Shown piece after piece: positions 9,876 through 17,403 of a stretch of 64,000 bases of DNA. The notes under the pieces are model-generated. The model searched no databases and was not told the DNA's origin. It saw only the letters and a program-made list of their open reading frames with translations. The first letter of the stretch is position 1, and every line of letters begins with the position of its first letter. Position numbers and translations under genes: made by a program. The stretch is from Pseudomonas sp. Irchel s3f7 (GTDB lineage Bacteria; Pseudomonadota; Gammaproteobacteria; Pseudomonadales; Pseudomonadaceae): NCBI RefSeq assembly GCF_900187615.1, contig NZ_FYDO01000001.1, positions 279,464-343,463 of the forward strand. The letters are read 5' to 3'.

Positions 9876-10070
9876 TCACTCTTCCTCGTCAAACCAGCCA
9901 TTTGGGCGGGCGGACCCTGTTAGCGGACCGGCTGGTTCTAGACTTTTTTCAGGGTGCTTTAGCATTGCCAGCAGTTTGGCATCCAGCGCATTGAGGGGTT
10001 TTTTGATCTCGGCAGGATCGGAGGGTAGATGCTCTGGGTTCTCTTCGAGGCTACTTGGCTTATCTGTCAT
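9876..10070 (-). CDS. Hypothetical acidic small protein
   Basis: The 64-residue product starts MTDKPSSLEENPEHLPSDPA and ends RPNGWFDEEE. It is acidic and Pro-rich, with one amphipathic helix (LNALDAKLLAMLKHPEKSLE), and no known domain was recognised. The ATG at 10070 is preferred to the upstream GTG because that GTG lies inside the palindrome at 10112-10126; the palindrome is then 42 bp upstream, where a promoter or operator would be. Another palindrome lies 15 bp beyond the stop. Confidence 0.5.
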   Translation of the reverse strand: MTDKPSSLEENPEHLPSDPAEIKKPLNALDAKLLAMLKHPEKSLEPAGPLTGSARPNGWFDEEE

Positions 10071-10126
10071 CGTCGTTTCTCTGCGACCGCACCAGGCACT
10101 CGTTTTGAAAAGTTCCACCGTGGAAC

Positions 10127-10469
10127 TTCCATGGCTGACGGCCTTTTTTCTGAGCGAGGCGGTAGGGAGGGGCTATTATACCCCCCCTTTACCGTGGTTT
10201 CCCACGGTCACTACCCCTGAAATACTCTTCAATCTCTAGGATGTTTTGGAGTTCGGCATCGGCGAGCGGTAACCGTTAGAGCTATGGAGACCTGTGCGGT
10301 TGTAATCATCAGGAAACGCATCACCTCAATATCTGCCGCGGCGGATCACCTTCTGGCTTCGGCCTTTGCCGAAAGCATTAGACAAAGACTGCAGCATGGA
10401 GATGTATATTTTTCGGCTAGCTACGTCAAAATTCCATTCTCCTGCGAGAGCTCCTTTACCAGCCTCAAT
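10127..10469. other. Intergenic stretch with a small hairpin
   Basis: There is no convincing gene. A CCGTGG-TTTC-CCACGG hairpin lies near 10192-10207 after a run of C, T and A. A plus-strand frame at 10284-10526 has no RBS and overlaps the end of the XRE gene, so I do not call it. Confidence 0.45.
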
Positions 10470-10760
10470 CTATTTGTCGCGGGTCTGGACCGAAGTAGAC
10501 TCTTGTCGGATCTGATCAAGCAATGAGTCTAAATCTGTATCAGGATCGAGGAGCAAAAAACTGTCAAGAAGGAGGGTAAGCGGGTGTACCCCCATTCTAC
10601 CAGCAAGCTCCGCCGCCTTCTCCAGCGTGACATTTTTAAGGCCTCGCTCAAGAGTGCTTAGATATGTCCTACTGCTGACGATTCCAAAATCTTCTTGGGT
10701 CAAACCCCGACGAAGACGTGTGTTACGTAACGCGATAGCGAACGCTTCCCTCAGTTCCAT
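10470..10760 (-). CDS. XRE-family helix-turn-helix regulator
   Basis: The 96-residue protein has an HTH of the Cro/CI type at about residues 7-62: AFAIALRNTRLRRGLTQEDF, then YLSTLERGLKNVTLEKAAEL and AGRMGVHPLTLLLDSF. The C-terminal tail is acidic, with LDPDTDLDSLLDQI. It is transcribed divergently from the hypothetical gene at 10845, with 84 bp between the starts that contain two CTATAG boxes. It most likely represses itself and/or that neighbour. It could also be the antitoxin of an unrecognised pair. Confidence 0.85.
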   Translation of the reverse strand: MELREAFAIALRNTRLRRGLTQEDFGIVSSRTYLSTLERGLKNVTLEKAAELAGRMGVHPLTLLLDSFLLLDPDTDLDSLLDQIRQESTSVQTRDK

Positions 10761-10844
10761 TTTGCTTCACTCACAAAAGGAACGATGAAGCCTTTTTGAG
10801 CCCTATAGAGCTACAATCTATAGTGTTCATTTTGGGAGAGATTT
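10761..10844. promoter_or_regulatory. Divergent promoter region with paired CTATAG boxes
   Basis: Between the XRE gene and its divergent neighbour the sequence CTATAGAGCTACAATCTATAG-like contains two self-complementary CTATAG hexamers with 9 bp between them (near 10803-10823). This is a plausible operator for the XRE protein. GGGAGAG before 10845 serves as the RBS of the plus-strand gene. Confidence 0.4.
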
Positions 10845-11348
10845 ATGCTCGCACTAAAGATTAGCGCCCGGCAGTTAACTGCGACAGGTAACGAGGATAG
10901 CCCTTCAACTATGTTGATGGTCGCGGTGGCGAACGTTGCTCAGGCCGAGCAGTGCATCAAGATAGTCAATTGCTTCTCAGGCGGAAAATTGATTGATCTC
11001 TTCAACGAAATCGATCGACCAGATTCAAAAAAGGCTATCGTCGGTGTCCTATTAGCGATACCTCCAAAACTCAACGGGTCTCCACACTGGATCGCCGAGA
11101 ATGTTTATGATTTCGCTCGGGTAAAGCTCAAGGGGAGGGGGGAGGTTTTTTTGGATACATACGCATATCGACTTGCTTCACAAGCAGTGTTCCGGGACAA
11201 CGCCCAGGTCGACCCAGCGGATATTCTTGACTGGAGATCACTCTACGAAACGTCTAACGCAGGTGGCAACGTCGACTCAGAATTTGTCGACTATCAAACG
11301 TGGTTATCCATCGTCATTACTCGGCTGCTCAATTCAGTAAATCTCTAG
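10845..11348 (+). CDS. Hypothetical protein divergent from XRE regulator
   Basis: The 167-residue product starts MLALKISARQLTATGNEDSP and includes LIDLFNEIDRPDSKKAIVGV and WIAENVYDFARVKLKGRGEV. It looks like a soluble mixed alpha/beta protein without signal peptide or membrane segment, and I do not recognise the family. The start is supported by GGGAGAG at the right distance. Pairing with a divergent XRE gene suggests co-regulation, and a toxin or stress effector is one possibility, but nothing in the sequence proves it. Confidence 0.6.
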   Translation: MLALKISARQLTATGNEDSPSTMLMVAVANVAQAEQCIKIVNCFSGGKLIDLFNEIDRPDSKKAIVGVLLAIPPKLNGSPHWIAENVYDFARVKLKGRGEVFLDTYAYRLASQAVFRDNAQVDPADILDWRSLYETSNAGGNVDSEFVDYQTWLSIVITRLLNSVNL

Positions 11349-11537
11349 CTGACGAAGCGGAAGCCTCTGAGTAATGTGATGTAGGACTTGAAGGCTTTTG
11401 CTCCAGCAGTGAGGGCAGGGGAGAGAGCCTTAAGGCGCGGCGATACCTCCCAAGTCAGTCAATGCCTCGGCAGCTATCTTCGAAACTCCGCTCGTTGCTG
11501 ATCGGGAGAAAATTGGGCTCGTGAAAGCACTCGAATT
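11349..11537. other. Short intergenic stretch, nothing recognised
   Basis: This 190-bp gap between two convergent hypothetical genes contains no clear terminator hairpin and no RNA. Confidence 0.4.
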
Positions 11538-11867
11538 TCACAGGGTCACTTGAGGACGCAAAACTCGCATTAATAGTGTATCGCAGACGATTGGAGCTCC
11601 TCCAAAAGCAGCAACAAGCGTAAGGCGATAGGCCATGCTCGGCATGGCATCGAATGTACCTGGGAAGCGAAACTCGTTGTATTCTTTTGGCCTGCCCGCT
11701 GCGACAACGCTGACCTTAGCAAGCCCTTCGGGCGTCAGCTCTTGCTGGCTACGATCTACATCAATGGAAAATCCATTGCTAAGTAGGTGCGGTAGTTCCT
11801 CAGCCCACGCGATGCAATCTTTAACTCGGTCATGAACAAAGCAACGGTAGAATATGATCGAGATCAT
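11538..11867 (-). CDS. Hypothetical protein
   Basis: The 109-residue product starts MISIIFYRCFVHDRVKDCIA and contains FRFPGTFDAMPSMAYRLTLV and GGAPIVCDTLLMRVLRPQVTL. It shows no signal peptide and no domain that I recognise. Codon use and composition are protein-like, and the frame is undisturbed. An A/T-rich stretch (AACTCAACTAAATAGCCG, with TAGTTGAGC mirrored) lies immediately upstream on the minus strand and may hold its promoter. Confidence 0.5.
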   Translation of the reverse strand: MISIIFYRCFVHDRVKDCIAWAEELPHLLSNGFSIDVDRSQQELTPEGLAKVSVVAAGRPKEYNEFRFPGTFDAMPSMAYRLTLVAAFGGAPIVCDTLLMRVLRPQVTL

Positions 11868-13637
11868 TCTAGACTTAACTCAACTAAATAGCCGTTTAGT
11901 TGAGCTAGCTAATGACTCCACGTAGAGGTCGTTACGTTGTCATTGGCGGTAGACCATCTTCAAGAGTACATATCTCTCTTCAGATACGCGGCGTCAGGCC
12001 GCTCTGATCTGGTCCAACCTAATTTTGCGCGGTGCCAAAAACTGGAGGTCGCGGCTGACAGAGCAGCGCTAGTAATAATAAGTGTAACCGTTTCAAGCGG
12101 CAAATCCCGGAGTTGGAGCAGCTTACGGAGCTTTGAAATCCCAGGTGCGCCAAGCAAATCAAGGCTAACACGCAGGGTCAGAATTACTCGTAAATTTGTT
12201 TTTTGACTTGTTAGCCACCGTAGTTAATAAGTCAAAAACTGTGGTTACCAACGGTACCAGAGTGGCATTTTACTGAGATTTTTATCTGGCCAGACTGAGG
12301 AGAGCTACCAGGGTGTTTGGTGGGAGGAATGCTCAACAGCCTTCGAGCGCAAGGCGTTCACCGCCAAACCGTCAGATTTGAAGGTAAATTAGGCGGCGTT
12401 TTTTACGTGTGGCAGCCCTTGAAATCTGCGCACCAACTCCACGCTGAACGCTTCAGATTTCACACAGCAACGTGCTTTCGGTTGGGCTTGCCGCGTAACT
12501 AATGCAGTAAACGAGCGAGCTGGTTCCAAAAAAATCTCCTTCAATCAAACGAATAGGCGAATCCGCATACGATGCGCGATCACGCTCATCAAGGGCGACA
12601 TTTCTGGATTCGCAGCTCATGACGAAAATCATGGACGATGATGGTCACAAAGGCAGCGCCAGAGCCTGTAGCGCGTTGATGATTGGCGGACAAGTGATCT
12701 GTAAGCAAATCCGTGAACGTTAGGCGAAAGGCTCGATTTACACGATTACGTCCCATTTTTTATACGATTACTTCTGAGAACTTATGTACGGCAGTACCTA
12801 TTTAACAGTTAAAAGAGGAATAAATTTGGTGAGTAAATTTCTTCATCGATCGCGTTGCATTGCGTTGGACGGAGCGAAATCCTGAAAACACGTCTCAATT
12901 TACCCATTTTTCCCGCAACCAGTTCCGTTTTCAAATGATAAGCCGCGGTGCCGATACCGCCGCAAAGCATCGACAAAATTCTTGAATACAATCAATGCTT
13001 TAGAACATATTTTCGCTAAGAAACGGATGTCTTCAATTAAATAGTGGTCTTATGGTGTATTCCTATCCAATTGATTTCGCTAGAGATTCTAAACGGCAAA
13101 GCATTCCCGTCTTTAGCTGACATTCACATGAGTGCTTCAAAAGCAGTGTGTAACGAGGCTGATCTTGAAATACGCTGTTACGTGTAATGTATATTATGTT
13201 AAACGACAGGTCATGTCATAGATGTTCATGCTGTTGTTATCCAATTCCACCATTCACCGGCTTGATTTCAGCGTTCACCGGTATCCTTATGTATCAATGG
13301 CTTATCTTAGGAATCTCGATCTACCGCAATTTTGTGTTCAGCTATCACCGGCAGCTAAGTGCTCGCTTCGGTGATTGTTGACTTAGAATCAGTGTGAACT
13401 ACACCTGTCTATCAAGCGCTTTATTTTACGCTGCCGAGGATTGCCGCGGTGTCGCCATTCGTCCCGTTTCCCATCTTTCCGCCTTACCAATTTTGGATGC
13501 CGGAGGATTCTTATCCTGTACCCGTGAATGTTGAGGTTTGCGCGAGACTTGAAGAAATTGATCCTGCCGCTCAGCCGTTTACAAGCGTGTATTTCTGCCA
13601 TGCTTTTTTGCGGTGGTACGCCATAACTGCACCTAGG
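11868..13637. other. AT-rich gene-poor stretch of the island
   Basis: About 1.8 kb without a gene I can support. Short frames exist (for example 11960-12157 minus, 12317-12502 plus, 12809-12991 minus, 13187-13381 plus, 13389-13601 minus, 13449-13643 plus), but none has a good RBS plus a recognisable sequence. The part from about 12720 to 13390 is visibly richer in A/T than the flanks. The frame around 12340-12540 is broken by stops yet locally protein-like, which suggests decayed coding DNA. The frame 13449-13643 (starting SPFVPFPIFPPYQFW) ends in the MITE-like element and might be a gene fragment. Confidence 0.4.
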
Positions 13638-13788
13638 CTGTAGACGCTGACGCCGAATTGACCCACGTGCCGACGCAAGACTGCCCTACCCCAGTAGGCA
13701 GAAATCCAGCATAGGCAATGGTTCGCGAGGAATAAGACTGGGTCAGTGACATCTCGGTCACTGGGTCAATTTGGCGTCAGCACCAACA
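13638..13788. mobile_element. MITE-like element, copy A
   Basis: This ~150-bp element is bounded by 20-bp inverted repeats: GCTGACGCCGAATTGACCCA near 13646 and TGGGTCAATTTGGCGTCAGC near 13762, which are reverse complements with one mismatch. An inner dyad (GGGTCAGTGACATCTCGGTC and CACTGGGTC) lies at the right end. A clearly homologous copy in the opposite orientation lies at 31971-32119. It has no coding capacity, so it is a non-autonomous element mobilised by a transposase elsewhere, or a dispersed repeat. Confidence 0.8.
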
Positions 13789-13842
13789 TCGTCATGCGCT
13801 AAATCACCTCATTCGACGCCCCTAAACCGCGAGGCTGAACAA

Positions 13843-14136
13843 ATGCTCACAGCTCAAGAGGTCTACCAAATACTGCGCGATGCCTCTATGGCGTCACGCC
13901 CAATGCAGAGAATCACCAAGGCGAATTGGGATGAGATCTACTGCGGGTTGATGACCATAGATGTTGATGGCTGGATGATCACATTCTTCATAGATTGTGG
14001 TGACTTAGATTACTGCGACAGCTGCTTCTCCCCGGACGGAAGAAAGTATGACTTCAGTGCAAAAGCTTTCGATCCAGTCGGGCTTCTATCCCCTGACGAG
14101 CATCGTCAGCTTGAGGAACTGCTTCGTCATATCTGA
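13843..14136 (+). CDS. Small conserved Pseudomonas protein (DUF7693-like), copy 1
   Basis: The 97-residue product starts MLTAQEVYQILRDASMASRP and contains NWDEIYCGLMTIDVDGWMIT, then FFIDCGDLDYCDSCFSPDG and the C-terminal LSPDEHRQLEELLRHI. A paralogue with the same architecture lies at 22156-22473. The shared W-(D/S)EIY, (V/I)DGW, DLDYC/TLDYC and CxxC-like cysteines define the family, which I recall as DUF7693 (function unknown). The ATG at 13843 has GAGG eight bases upstream. The two cysteines in DYCDSC might bind a metal; that is inference. Confidence 0.75.
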   Translation: MLTAQEVYQILRDASMASRPMQRITKANWDEIYCGLMTIDVDGWMITFFIDCGDLDYCDSCFSPDGRKYDFSAKAFDPVGLLSPDEHRQLEELLRHI

Positions 14137-14173
14137 ACAATTTGTCATTGTTCGACCACACTGCGAGGCCACC

Positions 14174-14298
14174 CCATCTGAAAAACCTAAGACTAAGCCG
14201 GGCCAGTGGGCCCGAACCAGCGACATCTCAATCGCCCTCTGCGTAGGTCTATCAGCCACGTGAAGACGTGATCCCGATGGGGCGCGAATCATCCTCGC
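14174..14298. repeat. Hairpin-bearing direct repeat A (partner of 15690-15817)
   Basis: CCATCTGAAAAACCTA, then a GCCGGGCC-NNN-GGCCCG hairpin, then CAGCGACATCTC-AATCGCCC, GTAGGT and GCGAATCATCCT recur in the same order at 15690-15817. In the second copy this block is the leader of the ParS-type antitoxin gene, so copy A looks like a stranded leader fused behind the DUF7693-like gene. The hairpin has no T-run, so I do not call it a terminator. Confidence 0.75.
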
Positions 14299-14726
14299 CT
14301 CTGCGCCTGCGTAACGCCCACGAACTGGTATGCACCGCTTTGCTCCTTTAGCTTTTCCATCTCGCGAGCCTCTTCCCTGGTCGAGGTTACGATTACTAAC
14401 ACATGGCACCGTTGCTCCAAAAAGGACTGCCTGCCAGATTCAGTTTTCAAATCGTAGCCAGGTGTTGGCGAATGAAAAAACAAGTGCTTCGCGAGTATCG
14501 ACTGCTTGCTCTGGACGTCATTAGGGTTGCTCCAATTTCCTCCTTCCTTGAGCTTGAGGCGAGACTGCTTGGACTGCCGGTGCTGAACAAGCCGCCTGCG
14601 CAGATTGCCACTGATACCTACCTTCAGCAGCTTTCCTTCGTCCGTTACGATCTCATAGAGACCGGGTGCCGGTGGCACTGTGGTTTCGATCTCTGAAAAT
14701 CTAATTTTAAAACTCTGCTCAATCAC
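14289..14726 (-). CDS. GIY-YIG-like nuclease-domain protein
   Basis: The 145-residue product has the GIY-YIG pattern near its N-terminus: PGLYEIVTDEGKLLKVGISG then NLRRRLVQHRQS, i.e. GLY...KVGIS followed by the conserved Arg helix. The C-terminal half contains LEQRCHVLVIVTSTREEARE and MEKLKEQSG, compatible with the later strand and Glu-bearing helix of the fold. GTG at 14726 follows GGAAG. The family includes endonucleases and non-nuclease DNA-binding proteins; activity cannot be judged from this alone. Its 3' end overlaps the direct repeat A region. Confidence 0.65.
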   Translation of the reverse strand: MIEQSFKIRFSEIETTVPPAPGLYEIVTDEGKLLKVGISGNLRRRLVQHRQSKQSRLKLKEGGNWSNPNDVQSKQSILAKHLFFHSPTPGYDLKTESGRQSFLEQRCHVLVIVTSTREEAREMEKLKEQSGAYQFVGVTQAQRRG

Positions 14727-15032
14727 CTGGAGACTTCCATTCGGGCCTGACTAAATCAAAGCACTGCAGAACGATGGACTGCCGCCTCAGACAGAAAGTG
14801 GACGTCATCAATTGGCTTCCGACGCTGCGAGCGAGATCGACCAAGTGCTGCCGCATCCGTGGGTACCCACTGACTCTGAGCACACGCTGCTCGAGCATTT
14901 TCTAAAATCAGTGAAGTTCGGATGAGACAGACTATTTCGGCAAACCTAAAGAGCGTCTCCGGCACCAGCAGACAGGATAGTCAGGCAAGTTTTGAGCAAG
15001 TCCCAGCTCTGCAATAAGTGTCGCCGGCCATC
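14727..15032. other. Intergenic stretch with one weak frame
   Basis: A minus-strand frame at 14756-14965 (starting MPETLFRFAEIVCLIRTSLI) lacks a recognised domain and a convincing RBS; I leave it uncalled. Nothing else is seen. Confidence 0.4.
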
Positions 15033-15078
15033 ACAAAAACAAAGCCCCGGAGGTTCGCGGCTCCAGGGCTTCTATTTT
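15033..15078 (-). terminator. Bidirectional terminator downstream of the ParS-like gene
   Basis: The stem AGCCCCGGAG / CTCCAGGGCT (one G-T type pair) at 15043-15070 has a long T-rich run on its minus-strand exit (complement of CAAAAACAAA) and TCTATTTT on the plus exit. It would stop minus-strand transcripts from 15232-15681. Confidence 0.75.
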
Positions 15079-15231
15079 CGCCTCCATCCCTTAATGGCAG
15101 CGAACGTGGCGTGCACAATACCAGTGGCTGTCAGGTATTTCACTACAACTATAGGTAACGTGTTCGGTCAGCAAAACGTCGGGGAGAGGGCATGGAATTC
15201 ACTCGAGGCGGTAACAGTCTGCTTGGTGACG

Positions 15232-15681
15232 TCAAACCAGAACGCCCTCCTCCAGTTGACCGATAAAATCCAATACGGCTTTCGTTTCCACCCTCGTCCC
15301 CAGCATCTCGATTGGAAGCTTCGACCCGAGCCCTCGAACCGGCAAAGCAATCCATTTGATAGCTGCGGCCTTATTGTTTTCGAAGAGGGAAAGGGCTTCG
15401 TCAAAGAGAGTTACCAATGCAACCAGGCGGTCGCTTTCTACGGTATTGAACCTCCCTGCTTTCGCCCTACGGGCCATCGTTGTGGGTGACATGCAAATAG
15501 CCTTGGCAATAACCCCTGGCTGCACCTGCAGAAGGCGCGCTATCCGCTCAAGGAATTCGAAAGGCAGACCTTCGCGAACTAGGTCATGAAGCCTAGTACC
15601 GCGTGAAGGCAGCCTGAGGGTCATCCAAATGCTTGGTGGGATTTGGGGCCCTGGTTGATATTCCTTGATCGATGACAGCAC
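15232..15681 (-). CDS. Xre/MbcA/ParS-family antitoxin without adjacent toxin
   Basis: The ~149-residue product shows the C-terminal MbcA/ParS/Xre antitoxin (DUF2384) signature: NTVESDRLVALVTLFDEALS, LFENNKAAAIKWIALPVRGL, then TRVETKAVLDFIGQLEEGVL. The N-terminal part (LPFEFLERIARLLQVQPGVI, then MARRAKAGRF) is the HTH-like region. GTG at 15681 is preferred because GGAGG is five bases ahead, although ATG at 15693 is possible. In intact modules a RES-domain toxin gene follows immediately; here a short non-coding stretch and a terminator follow, so the antitoxin is orphaned. A broken relative lies at 23481-23690. Confidence 0.85.
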   Translation of the reverse strand: MLSSIKEYQPGPQIPPSIWMTLRLPSRGTRLHDLVREGLPFEFLERIARLLQVQPGVIAKAICMSPTTMARRAKAGRFNTVESDRLVALVTLFDEALSLFENNKAAAIKWIALPVRGLGSKLPIEMLGTRVETKAVLDFIGQLEEGVLV

Positions 15682-15689
15682 TTTCACCT

Positions 15690-15817
15690 CCATCTGAAAA
15701 ACCTACAACCAAGCCGGGCCAAGTGGCCCGAATCAGCGACATCTCCAATCGCCCGACGCTTAGGTAAATCAGACCCGAGATGACGAGGAATCGATAGGTA
15801 GCGAAATCATCCTAACC
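15690..15817. repeat. Hairpin-bearing direct repeat B (leader of the ParS-like gene)
   Basis: Same block as 14174-14298, in the same orientation: CCATCTGAAAAACCTA, GCCGGGCC hairpin, CAGCGACATCTCC-AATCGCCC, then GCGAAATCATCCTAACC. It lies immediately before the start of the ParS-type antitoxin gene and so probably carries its promoter and leader. Repeats A and B bracket the GIY-YIG and ParS genes. Confidence 0.75.
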
Positions 15818-15832
15818 TTTCGGCGGGCAATT

Positions 15833-16565
15833 GACATAGGGCACCGGAATTCTATGTACGCAGACCGGAATTTGGTCAGCGCTTCCTAGCCAAAGCAATC
15901 ACCGGAACTTAGTGAGCGGCCCGATTTACATGGCCTGCAGCCGACCGGAAACGAATATCGGGGGTTTTATCTCTCACCGTCCATCATCAGCATCCCTGGC
16001 CCGTTCGACGTGCAACGAACCAACATATACCGAGACAGGGCACCAGAATTTGGTGAGCGGCCCGGTTTACGTGGCCCGCAGCCGGCCTGAATCGAATATC
16101 GGGGGTTTTATCTCCCACCCGCCATCAGCAGCAGCACTGGCACCGTTCGGTGTGCAATCGACCCCGGGCACCGGAATCCTGTGTACGCCGACCGCAATTC
16201 GCTGAGCGCTTCCTGGCCGAAGCAACCACCGGAATTTCGTGTGCCGCCCGGTTTACGTGGCCCGCAGCCGACCCGAATCGAATATCGGGGGTTTTATCTC
16301 CCACCCTCCATCAGCACCGTTCGGCGTGCAACAGACCAAGCTATCGACATAGGGCACCAGAATCCTGTGTACGCCGACCGGAAATTGATGAGCGCTTCCT
16401 GGCCGAAGCAACCACCGGAACTTGGCGTGCGGCCCGGTTCACATGGTCTGCAACCTACCGGAGCCGAATATCGGGGGTTTTATCTCCCACCCTCCGTCAG
16501 CACCGTTCGGCGTGCAACAAACCAGGCTATCGACATAGGGCTCCGGAATCCTGACTACCGCTCTG
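15833..16565. repeat. Tandem repeat array, 186-bp period
   Basis: The landmark CGAATATCGGGGGTTTTATC recurs at about 15952, 16093, 16279 and 16465, giving spacings of 141, 186 and 186 bp (the first spacing is one unit with 45 bp missing). Each unit runs from CGACATAGGGCACCGGAATC through GTACGCCGACCGG, GCGCTTCCTGGCCGAAGCAA and GGCCCGGTTTACGTGGCC to CACCGTTCGGCGTGCAAC. A fifth partial unit begins near 16530. Two plus-strand frames stay open through the last units because the period is divisible by three, but there is no RBS and no recognisable protein. I regard it as a non-coding minisatellite-like array of unknown role. Confidence 0.85.
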
Positions 16566-16619
16566 AGTCGTCACCAGCTTCGTGAGTCCGTTACACATGC
16601 GTACAGAACAAACTCGCGA

Positions 16620-16865
16620 TTGGCGGAAACAGGCGTCAGCCCAGACACGATGCCGGCGCTCCTAGCGCTGTTAATCCAAGGCTCACTACCTCGCACCGAA
16701 CTCGTAACTTTTACCGGTCTTCCACGTGAAGCAGCGAGCGACCAGCTCAATCGGCTGCTCAACCTCGGTATCGTGGTGAGCTCGCCATCTAACCTCCAAA
16801 GGCTGGAGGTAGGCTTACCGGCCTGGTTTGCCCAGGTTATCCTTCCCGATTCTCATTTAGCATGA
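16620..16865 (+). pseudogene. C-terminal remnant of a Fic-family protein
   Basis: The frame encodes PALLALLIQGSLPRTELVTF, TGLPREAASDQLNRLLNLGI and VVSSPSNLQRLEVGLPAWFA. This resembles the C-terminal winged-helix end of Fic/DUF4172-type proteins (pattern GELPRxEaxxiTGLPeRtAxrxLxxLlxxGlL). The Fic catalytic core (HPFxxGNGR) is absent, and the tandem array lies immediately upstream, so the gene was probably cut by that array or its expansion. The TTG start given is arbitrary. Confidence 0.5.
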
Positions 16866-16870
16866 ACTTG

Positions 16871-16905
16871 ACGGTAAGCCGGGCAATAGCCCGGAGGGGC
16901 GATAA
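16871..16905. repeat. GCCGGGC-AATA-GCCCGG hairpin motif
   Basis: A short dyad followed by AGGGGCGATAAGG sits between the Fic remnant and the next minus-strand gene. Similar GCCGGGC...GCCCGA/G-(A)GGCGA elements occur at 14197, 15714, 18105, 22060 and 23406. It has no T-run. Role unknown. Confidence 0.55.
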
Positions 16906-16920
16906 GGTTTATAGCCTTGA

Positions 16921-17403
16921 CTAGGATTGCAGAGGTTGTTCTAGCTTTAAAATTAATCCATGGTGATTTAGTACCGCCAGTGGCACGCAGCTCGAGCTGC
17001 TCTCACTAGTAGTTTCCAGAACATCCAAAGGCTCACGTCCTGCGGCCTCCATCAAACTGTTAGCTAACCAAACTGCATCAAGCATGCTGAACGAGTAGCA
17101 CATGAACTCGAATACAAGCTCTACTCCACCGTCATCAACTGTGTAGACGCCCACTTGTTCAGTTGTATCATTCGTATCTGTTGGGAGCGCGACAAAATAA
17201 ACCGTGCTTTCGGATCCGTCACAACTGAATTTCCCGTCGGCGGTGTAACTCCAATCTCCGGATACTCTTTTATGATATTTGCGCTCAAACAGGCTGTCCC
17301 GTACGGCTGGCGTTGGTATAAACCCAGCCAGATTTCCTACGGTAATGAGGACAGCATCGTAAAGACAGCGCGCTATCTCTTCAGCTACGGCGCTGGCGAA
17401 CAC
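16921..17403 (-). CDS. Hypothetical protein
   Basis: The 160-residue product starts MFASAVAEEIARCLYDAVLI and includes VSGDWSYTADGKFSCDGSES, then YFVALPTDTNDTTEQVGVYT and FEFMCYSFSMLDAVWLANSL. The predicted beta-rich core followed by helices resembles small cytosolic immunity-like proteins in shape, but I do not recognise a family. The start is a GTG without a clear RBS, so the true start may be further in. It stands alone between hairpin motif C and a non-coding stretch. Confidence 0.5.
   Translation of the reverse strand: MFASAVAEEIARCLYDAVLITVGNLAGFIPTPAVRDSLFERKYHKRVSGDWSYTADGKFSCDGSESTVYFVALPTDTNDTTEQVGVYTVDDGGVELVFEFMCYSFSMLDAVWLANSLMEAAGREPLDVLETTSESSSSCVPLAVLNHHGLILKLEQPLQS

Larger units (their letters stand above)
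9181..10126. repeat. Five dispersed copies of palindrome GTTCCACCGTGGAAC
   Basis: Copies lie at 9181-9195 (perfect), 9580-9594 (last base changed), 9628-9642 (central CCATGG form), 9847-9861 (perfect) and 10112-10126 (perfect). Three copies extend to AAA/TTT flanks, and two are followed by TTGATCAAG, which lengthens the dyad. They bracket the two small genes at 9276-9524 and 9876-10070: each gene has a site upstream and another beyond its stop. Such a perfect odd-length dyad could be an operator, a partition- or replication-type site, or a recombination site. I saw no further copy in the 64 kb. Confidence 0.85.

Noticed and set aside
9181..10126. Palindromes as classical ParB parS sites
   Set aside because: The canonical parS is TGTTTCACGTGAAACA; this motif differs, and no parA/parB or replication gene is nearby. 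The idea of another partition-like role is kept only as an open option.
10284..10526. 80-residue plus-strand frame
   Set aside because: No RBS, overlaps the 3' end of the XRE gene, and no recognisable sequence.
12317..12502. 61-residue plus-strand frame
   Set aside because: Surrounding frames are broken and no family is recognised; treated as decayed sequence.
15833..16565. CRISPR array
   Set aside because: The period (186 bp) is far too long, there is no short constant repeat with unique spacers, and no cas genes are present.
15912..16585. Repeat-protein genes across the tandem array
   Set aside because: Two frames are open at once only because the unit length is a multiple of three; no RBS, no protein-like composition.
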